Assembly (NCBI GenBank): GCA_014379795.1
Contig: JACMLC010000517.1
Location: forward strand, 1-10,549
Reading direction: 5' to 3'
From: Pyrinomonadaceae bacterium
Lineage (GTDB): Bacteria; Acidobacteriota; Blastocatellia; Pyrinomonadales; Pyrinomonadaceae
Length of the DNA stretch: 10,549 nt
Shown: in pieces, positions 7,301 through 10,549 of the stretch
How positions within the stretch are numbered: position 1 is the first letter of the stretch
Layout: each line of letters starts with the position of its first letter
Made by a program: the position numbers and the translations under genes
Notes under the pieces: model-generated
The model's database searches: none
What the model saw: the letters and a program-made list of their open reading frames with translations, nothing else
What the model was told of the DNA's origin: nothing

Positions 7301-8617
7301 GGGGGCGGTGACAAGCTGATTAAAGTCTGGGAGACGGAGAGCGGCAAGGAACTGCTTACTCTCACAGGACATGCCTACACTGTCAGATCAGTAGCCTTTT
7401 CTGCTGACAGCAAGCGCATCGTCAGCGGGAGCGGTGACAGTACGATTAAGGTCTGGGATGCAGAGAGCGGCAAGGAGATGCTCACGCTTAAAGGACATGC
7501 CAACACTGTCTTATCAGTAGCCTTCTCCGCTGACGGCAAGCGCATCGCCAGCGGGAGCAGTGACAATACGATTAAAATCTGGGATGCAGAGAGCAGCAAG
7601 GAACTGTTCACGCTCAAAGGATATGCCGACAGTATTAACTCAGTAGCCTTCTCCGCTGATAACACGCGCATTGTGAGCGGGAGCGATAACAATACGATTA
7701 AAGTCTGGGATGCAGAGAGCGGCCAAGAATTGCTGACGCTCAAAGGACATGCCAACTCTGTCAACGCGGTAGCCTTTTCCGCTGACGGCAAGCGCATTGT
7801 GAGCGGGAGCGGTGATAATACGGTCAAAGTCTGGGAGACGGCAGCAATGGAAGCCTTCTCGGAGATAACAGATTTCAACGGCATCACCCTGTTCGGCCAA
7901 GAAAAGTATGCTGAGGCGGAAGCGGCATTTAGAAAAGCCATACAATTAATGCCGGGTAATGGCGAATGGCACAGCTATTTAGCGAGGTCTCTGGAGGGGC
8001 AAAAGAAATTTGCCGAAGCCGAAAATGAATATCGAGAAGCATTGCGCTTAACTCCGGGTGAAATTGATTTTATGAAGTACCTCGCCAACCTCTTAACAGT
8101 ACGGGGACAGTATGCCGAGGCTGAAAAACTCTGCCGACAGTCCCTGAAGCTCAAGCCGGATGATATTGACTTGTATGCAATTCTTGCCTATGCCTTGCAA
8201 AAGCAGCAAAGATGGGACGAGGCCGAAATGGAATATAGAGAAGCCTTGCGGCTCAGCCCTGATAACCCCGTCCTTCTTAACAATCTCGGCTACCATCTGG
8301 CAGAACGTGGCAAGAATCTCGATGAGGCATTAGAAATGCTGAAACTAGCGGCGAAAAGTGCGCCGAAGGTCGGTTATATCCTGGATAGCCTCGGGTGGGT
8401 CTATTTCAAATTAGGTGATTATGCCGAAGCGAAGCGTTATCTGCTTGAATCCGCCGGTTTGGAGCAAGAGCCAGAAAATCAGGAACACATAGGTGATGTG
8501 CATCAGAAGCTCGGCGATCCGACCGCCGCGCGAGCCGCATGGGAAGAGGCGCTCAAGCTGACAACAGACGAGGAACAGAAAAACAGGCTTCGAAATAAGC
8601 TGAAAGAGCAGAAGTGA
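4376..8617 (+). CDS. AAA-like ATPase - TM - coiled coil - 14x WD40 - TPR receptor-like protein
   Basis: 1413 aa. Residues 1 to about 370 are an AAA-like (PF14516-type) NTPase: Walker A-like TPRQMGKSS (45-53, Lys51), Walker B VFVDEIDAV (Asp141/Glu142), PFNIGRRIEL, GGHPYL and DDETNPLV. A membrane segment spans about 378-399. Basic residues before it (YKRGLLR) predict an N-in/C-out topology. Residues 401-516 are coiled coil, including eight tidy heptads (461-516) such as AEQQTQI and AEQQKII. A linker with DLRGFEWDYNWRL precedes 14 WD40 repeats of exactly 42 aa (576-1163). About seven TPRs fill 1168-1405, with motifs KYAEAEAAFRKA and LGWVYFKLGDYAEA. The linker is familiar from planctomycete and acidobacterial kinase-TM-WD40 receptors, but here an NTPase sits where the kinase usually is, and a kinase lies in the gene upstream. 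Oddities: repeat 4 has Arg for the repeat Trp, repeat 13 has Tyr for the GH His, and the Walker A lacks its first Gly. The start is the only sensible ATG. It is likely a sensor; its ligand is unknown. Confidence 0.92.
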   Translation: MSTITSDFYVIGGTLRRDAQSYVKRQADDDLYDGLSQGQFCYVLTPRQMGKSSLMVRTAVRLREDGVSVAVLDLTAIGQNVTAEQWYEGLLGLMGQQLKLEDELEDFWAAQKKMGPLQRWMRAMREVALPQIAGKLVVFVDEIDAVRSLPFSTDEFFAGIREFYNRRTEDPEMERLSFCLLGVATPSDLIRDTRTTPFNIGRRIELQDFQEAEAVPLAVGLRRDQSTGLSLLKRVLHWTGGHPYLTQRLCQAVAEDESITGSVGIDRVCEELFLSTRARERDDNLLFVRERLLRSEDADRASLLDLYLRVRKNRKVSDDETNPLVSILRLSGITKTADKYLKVRNRIYYMVFDQAWVMANMPDAEVQRQRAAYKRGLLRAAAIAAVIILVMAGLAGAAVYQKNLAEQTSKELLHTQKQLEVALGDARKERDRAEETARQLEGQRNEARELENKATLKSEEAEQQTQIAEKQKQEADEQRKIAVAEKQQAEQQKIIAEQQTILAEQQSQLAERENIRANRFLYDANMKQANDAWIQADIGRMLDLLESARPGEDGKDLRGFEWDYNWRLAHSSLSTLTGHDDYVRSVAFTADGKRIVSGSDDETVRVWDAESGKELLRLKGHGSDIRSVAVSADGTRIVSGSDNNTIKVWESKSGKELLTLKGHAFSVMSVAISADGTRIVSGGNDNMIKIWETESGKELLTLKGHDDSVLSVAFSADGKRIVSGGGDMMIKVRETESGKELLMLKGHANTVLSVAFSADNTRIVSGSSDNTIKVWDAESGKELLMLKGHANAVLSVAFSADGTRIVSGSGDNTIKIWETESGNELLTLKGHGDYVRSVAFTADGKRIVSGSDDNTVKLWNAVTNQESVTLKGHAGSVNSLAVSADGKRIVSGSDDNTIKVWDAESGNAPRTLKGHSDTVNSIAFSADGKRIVSGSVDDMIKVWDAESGQELLSLTGHNQSVRSVAFSADGKRIVSGGGDKLIKVWETESGKELLTLTGHAYTVRSVAFSADSKRIVSGSGDSTIKVWDAESGKEMLTLKGHANTVLSVAFSADGKRIASGSSDNTIKIWDAESSKELFTLKGYADSINSVAFSADNTRIVSGSDNNTIKVWDAESGQELLTLKGHANSVNAVAFSADGKRIVSGSGDNTVKVWETAAMEAFSEITDFNGITLFGQEKYAEAEAAFRKAIQLMPGNGEWHSYLARSLEGQKKFAEAENEYREALRLTPGEIDFMKYLANLLTVRGQYAEAEKLCRQSLKLKPDDIDLYAILAYALQKQQRWDEAEMEYREALRLSPDNPVLLNNLGYHLAERGKNLDEALEMLKLAAKSAPKVGYILDSLGWVYFKLGDYAEAKRYLLESAGLEQEPENQEHIGDVHQKLGDPTAARAAWEEALKLTTDEEQKNRLRNKLKEQK
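6101..7864 (+). repeat. 14 tandem 126-bp WD40-coding repeats
   Basis: Fourteen in-frame units of exactly 126 bp start at 6101, 6227, 6353 and so on to 7739, with no insertion or deletion between them. Each encodes L(K/T)GH, then SVAFSADGKRIVSGS, then DNTIKVWDAESGKELL or close variants. Two sub-types of the region after Trp alternate irregularly, DAESGK and ETESGK. The tails of repeats 7 (NAVTNQESVT) and 14 (ETAAMEAFSE) depart from the consensus, which fits two propellers of seven blades each. Positions 5-7, 9, 25 and 27 vary from unit to unit while most others are fixed. This pattern fits recent duplication and conversion between units. Confidence 0.95.
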
Positions 8618-8729
8618 GCGGCTCGGCTTGATAGTAATTCACAGGCTTTGGGATTTATGAGCTATGCTCCTTGAGGTGTCTTTCAATCGCAAATCAAAAA
8701 ATTCTTTCCCTGCTTCGGAGGCCACGAAA
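8618..8729. other. Intergenic region after the WD40 gene
   Basis: 112 bp. TTGATA at 8628-8633 could be a -35 box, but the nearest -10-like string (TTTATG, 8654-8659) is 20 nt away, so a promoter is only weakly suggested. No strong hairpin with a T-run ends the WD40 gene. An ATG at 8664 in frame with the next gene would add 22 residues with no domain character, and I treat it as leader. Confidence 0.3.
8717..8720 (+). promoter_or_regulatory. Ribosome binding site (GGAG) that fixes the next start
   Basis: GGAG lies 9 nt before the ATG at 8730. This supports 8730 over the upstream in-frame ATG at 8664. It is one of the few clear Shine-Dalgarno sites in the window. Confidence 0.6.
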
Positions 8730-9683
8730 ATGACTTGCCAGAACTGCGGTAAAGAGCTTGCTCCGTTCGTCAAGTTTTGCCAGAAGTGCGGAACGCCCGC
8801 GAGCGCCGCGCCGCCGCAACCGCCGACGCCGCAGCAATACTCGCCGCCCGCCGGGCAGATGCAAACTTCGTGGGGCGCGAACCCCGAATTCGCGCCGCCC
8901 AAACGCAAGTCGCGCGTTGGCAAGGTGCTCTTGATTATCGGCATCATCTTAATCCTGCTCGCGACGGGCGTCGGTTTAGCGGTTTATTTCGGCTTCAAGT
9001 CTTACGAGCGAATGGTCAAGTCTTCCGCCGCTTATGAGCTGGCGGAGTCCACGCTCAAGGAGAACGCAGCGGTCAAAGAGAGGCTCGGCAACATCAAGAG
9101 CATCGGATACCCGTGGGGCGTGTACAGCGAACAAGCGGACGGCACGGGCAATGCCGCGTTTACGATGGCGGTCGAGGGAGATAAAGCGAGCGGGCGATAC
9201 GTTGCCGCTCTCACTCGCGCCAGAAGCGTGTGGCGTGTCAGAAGCGCGCAGGTCAATCTCGACAGCGGCGATGTCATAGTGATCACTGATAAGACAAAAG
9301 ACACGGGCATCTACGACCCGAACGAGAGCAGTGAGAACGCGAATGTGGAGCCGAATTCCAATCAGGGAAATTCCAATAACAACGTGCCTCAGCCTGTCCC
9401 CGGAACTATTTCGGGCGGCGTCTTAAATGGCAAAGCGACCAGCTTGCCAGAGCCTGTCTATCCCCCGGCTGCGAAAGCCGCGCGCGCACAGGGCACAGTA
9501 ACAGTGCAGGTGACCGTTGACGAAAAGGGCAAGGTCGTTTCGGCTTCAGCCATCAGCGGGCCTCCGCTCTTGCGCGCCTCTGCCGTGAGCGCGGCGCGAC
9601 AGGCGGAATTTTCTCCGACCTTGCTTTCAGGCAAGCCGGTCAAGGTCACAGGCATACTGACTTACAAATTCACTTACGAATAA
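8730..9683 (+). CDS. Zinc-ribbon / TM / Coa1-like / TonB C-terminal domain protein
   Basis: 317 aa from the ATG at 8730. A cytosolic zinc ribbon opens the protein at residue 3 (C3-x2-C6, C17-x2-C20). A Pro/Gln-rich linker (23-57) and a basic stretch follow, then one membrane helix at about 66-87 with N-in topology. Outside the membrane, residues about 99-190 (AYELAESTLKENAAVKERLG, then GNAAFTMAVEGD) resemble the Coa1/Tim21-like domain (PF08695-type). A low-complexity Asn/Ser-rich linker (about 198-225) leads to a TonB C-terminal domain (about 238-317) with PEPVYPPAAKAARAQG, GTVTVQVTVDEKGKV and a final ILTYKFTYE. TonB_C domains contact outer-membrane receptors, but no ExbB/ExbD genes are nearby and the N-terminus is unlike energised TonB. 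It may be structural or regulatory. The function is not known to me. It is probably co-transcribed with the NYN gene 17 nt downstream. Confidence 0.85.
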   Translation: MTCQNCGKELAPFVKFCQKCGTPASAAPPQPPTPQQYSPPAGQMQTSWGANPEFAPPKRKSRVGKVLLIIGIILILLATGVGLAVYFGFKSYERMVKSSAAYELAESTLKENAAVKERLGNIKSIGYPWGVYSEQADGTGNAAFTMAVEGDKASGRYVAALTRARSVWRVRSAQVNLDSGDVIVITDKTKDTGIYDPNESSENANVEPNSNQGNSNNNVPQPVPGTISGGVLNGKATSLPEPVYPPAAKAARAQGTVTVQVTVDEKGKVVSASAISGPPLLRASAVSAARQAEFSPTLLSGKPVKVTGILTYKFTYE

Positions 9684-9700
9684 CCGAGCGTATAAGAAAA

Positions 9701-10189
9701 ATGCCATATCTCGTTGACGGCAACAACGTGATGGCGCAGCGTGTCGGCTGGCATCGTGACAAGCCGGGCGCACGCCGCGCTTTGCTCGATGAGCTGTCAA
9801 GCTTTGCGCAGGCACGCAAGGTCAAAGTCTCCGTGGTTTTTGATGGCGCGCCGGAACAGCATTTCGCGGACGGCGCAGGCTATCGTGGCATCCGTGTTTT
9901 TTACGCGGAGCGCGGCTCCGATGCAGACGAGCGCATCAAGCGGATGGTGGATGCTGCGCGCGAGCGGCGCACGCTGTTCATCGTTACCTCAGACCGTGCG
10001 CTGGCCGCATACGTGCGCCGCTGCGGCGCGCAGGTCATACGCTCCGGCGAGTTCCGCCAACGCATGCAGGAGGCTCTGGCAACAGAGACAGCGAAGGAAG
10101 ACGACCGCGCAAGCGTTTCCGGGGAAGATGTCAATAAGTGGATGCGCTACTTCGGCGTCGGGGAAGATGATGAAGAAAGTGATAAGTGA
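9701..10189 (+). CDS. YacP-like NYN-domain ribonuclease
   Basis: 162-aa PIN-like NYN nuclease of the YacP/Rae1 type (PF05991). Family members cut RNA with metal ions, and Bacillus Rae1 acts on mRNA in the ribosome. Acidic active-site candidates are Asp6 in YLVDGNNV, Asp48 in VVFDGAP, Asp74/Asp76/Glu77 in SDADERI and Asp98 in TSDRAL. The domain occupies about 1-125. The tail (DVNKWMRYFGV, then an acidic EDDEES end) is a short extension, and its last codons run into the 7-nt repeat tract. The gene starts 17 nt after the TonB_C gene, so a shared transcript is likely. The leader has only a weak AAG-type ribosome site. Confidence 0.88.
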   Translation: MPYLVDGNNVMAQRVGWHRDKPGARRALLDELSSFAQARKVKVSVVFDGAPEQHFADGAGYRGIRVFYAERGSDADERIKRMVDAARERRTLFIVTSDRALAAYVRRCGAQVIRSGEFRQRMQEALATETAKEDDRASVSGEDVNKWMRYFGVGEDDEESDK

Positions 10190-10256
10190 TGAGTGATGAG
10201 TGATGAGTTAAGACAAAAAGTTTTTATCTTGTCACTTATCACTCGTCACTTGTCAC
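10179..10256. terminator. Long inverted repeat over both stop codons of convergent genes
   Basis: The 26-nt arms 10179-10204 and 10231-10256 pair at 22 of 26 positions. The four exceptions would be G-U wobbles in the plus-strand RNA, so the whole arm can pair. Inside, 10210-10219 (AAGACAAAAA) and 10221-10230 (TTTTTATCTT) form an inner near-palindrome. The inner A and T runs supply U-tracts in either direction, which fits a bidirectional terminator. The stop of the NYN gene (10187-10189) and that of the FKBP gene (10246-10248) both lie in the arms. Confidence 0.65.
10181..10208 (+). repeat. Tandem heptamer repeat (GATRAGT)x4
   Basis: Four tandem 7-nt units: GATAAGT once, then GATGAGT three times (10181-10208). 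Degenerate complementary units of the GTCACTT/ATCACTC type occupy the other arm (10231-10258). Since 7 is not a multiple of 3, each unit shifts frame and stop codons recur within the tract. It resembles short tandemly repeated heptamers known from cyanobacterial and other genomes. Confidence 0.75.
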
Positions 10257-10549
10257 TGCTTTCTCGTCCGACCAGCTCTATATCGAAAATCAGTTTCTGT
10301 CCGGCGAGCGGATGATTGGCATCGAGGGTGACGGAGGCTTCTGTCACTTCCGTGATGGCGACGGGAATCTCATTGCCGTCCGGCAATTGCAGGACGAGGT
10401 TCATGCCGGGCTGCGGGTCGTCCTCAAGCGTCATGCTGTCGCGCGGCACCTCGCGCGTGAGGGCTTCGTTGCGCTGGCCGTAGGCGTCGTCGGCCTCGAT
10501 CTCAATCGTCTTCTTGTCGCCGATGCTCATTCCCTGCACGCCTTCGTCA
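10246..10549 (-). CDS. SlyD-like FKBP-type peptidyl-prolyl cis-trans isomerase, 5' end cut by window
   Basis: Minus-strand gene; its start lies beyond the right edge. The frame is open to 10549, and codons before the in-frame GTG at 10539 read DEG, giving DEGVQGMSIGDKK, which matches the usual SlyD flap. The GTG is therefore internal. About 100 C-terminal residues are present. They include the insert-in-flap chaperone region that starts after ADDAYGQRNE and contains VPRDSM, then the returning FKBP strands with the signature DANHPLAGQKLIFDIELV. The enzyme isomerises Xaa-Pro bonds and acts as a folding helper in the cytosol. It lacks the His/Cys-rich metal-binding tail of E. coli SlyD. It faces the NYN gene and shares the terminator-like inverted repeat with it. 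Confidence 0.93.
   Translation of the reverse strand, partial: DEGVQGMSIGDKKTIEIEADDAYGQRNEALTREVPRDSMTLEDDPQPGMNLVLQLPDGNEIPVAITEVTEASVTLDANHPLAGQKLIFDIELVGRESSDK

Noticed and set aside
6101..7864. Tandem repeats considered as a CRISPR or other noncoding array
   Set aside because: Units are contiguous, in frame, 126 bp long, lack spacers and translate to clear WD40 repeats.
8664..8729. Upstream ATG adding 22 residues to the zinc-ribbon protein
   Set aside because: GGAG lies 9 nt before the ATG at 8730, and the zinc ribbon begins two residues after that start, as is usual for such proteins.

Overview
The window is dense bacterial coding DNA: six genes on the plus strand, one convergent gene on the minus strand, and both terminal genes cut by the window edges. 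No tRNA, rRNA, CRISPR array, transposase or IS end was seen. The best guess for the host is an Acidobacteriota (class Blastocatellia-like) or a similar GC-rich soil or aquatic bacterium. This rests on a bacillithiol-type glycosyltransferase, a zinc-ribbon/Coa1-like/TonB_C membrane protein and large AAA-like/WD40/TPR signalling proteins. It is an inference from gene content, with no marker gene to confirm it.

Left end (1-1627): the 3' part of bshA (bacillithiol biosynthesis) overlaps by 23 nt an endonuclease III gene (nth) that keeps all catalytic and Fe-S residues. This is ordinary housekeeping.

Centre (1772-8617): two large co-directional genes 126 bp apart form the striking part of the window. 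The first encodes an 825-aa fusion of Hanks-type Ser/Thr kinase, TIR domain and AAA-like P-loop NTPase. The second encodes a 1413-aa protein with a related AAA-like NTPase, one membrane segment, a heptad-repeat coiled coil, 14 WD40 repeats (two seven-bladed propellers by count) and about seven TPRs. The WD40 repeats are all exactly 126 bp, nearly identical, and differ mainly at a few positions. The working model is a two-component transmembrane surveillance or conflict module. The WD40/TPR arm of protein 2 would sense, the related AAA-like domains would couple the two chains, and the kinase and/or TIR of protein 1 would be the output. This is inference from architecture; no function is shown by the sequence alone. 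The gap between the genes holds inverted repeats and an A-rich leader without a Shine-Dalgarno site.

Right end (8730-10549): a zinc-ribbon/TM/Coa1-like/TonB_C protein is followed after 17 nt by a YacP-type NYN-domain RNase gene. This meets a convergent SlyD-like FKBP peptidyl-prolyl isomerase gene. Both stop codons lie inside a long inverted repeat built from 7-nt units, probably a bidirectional terminator.
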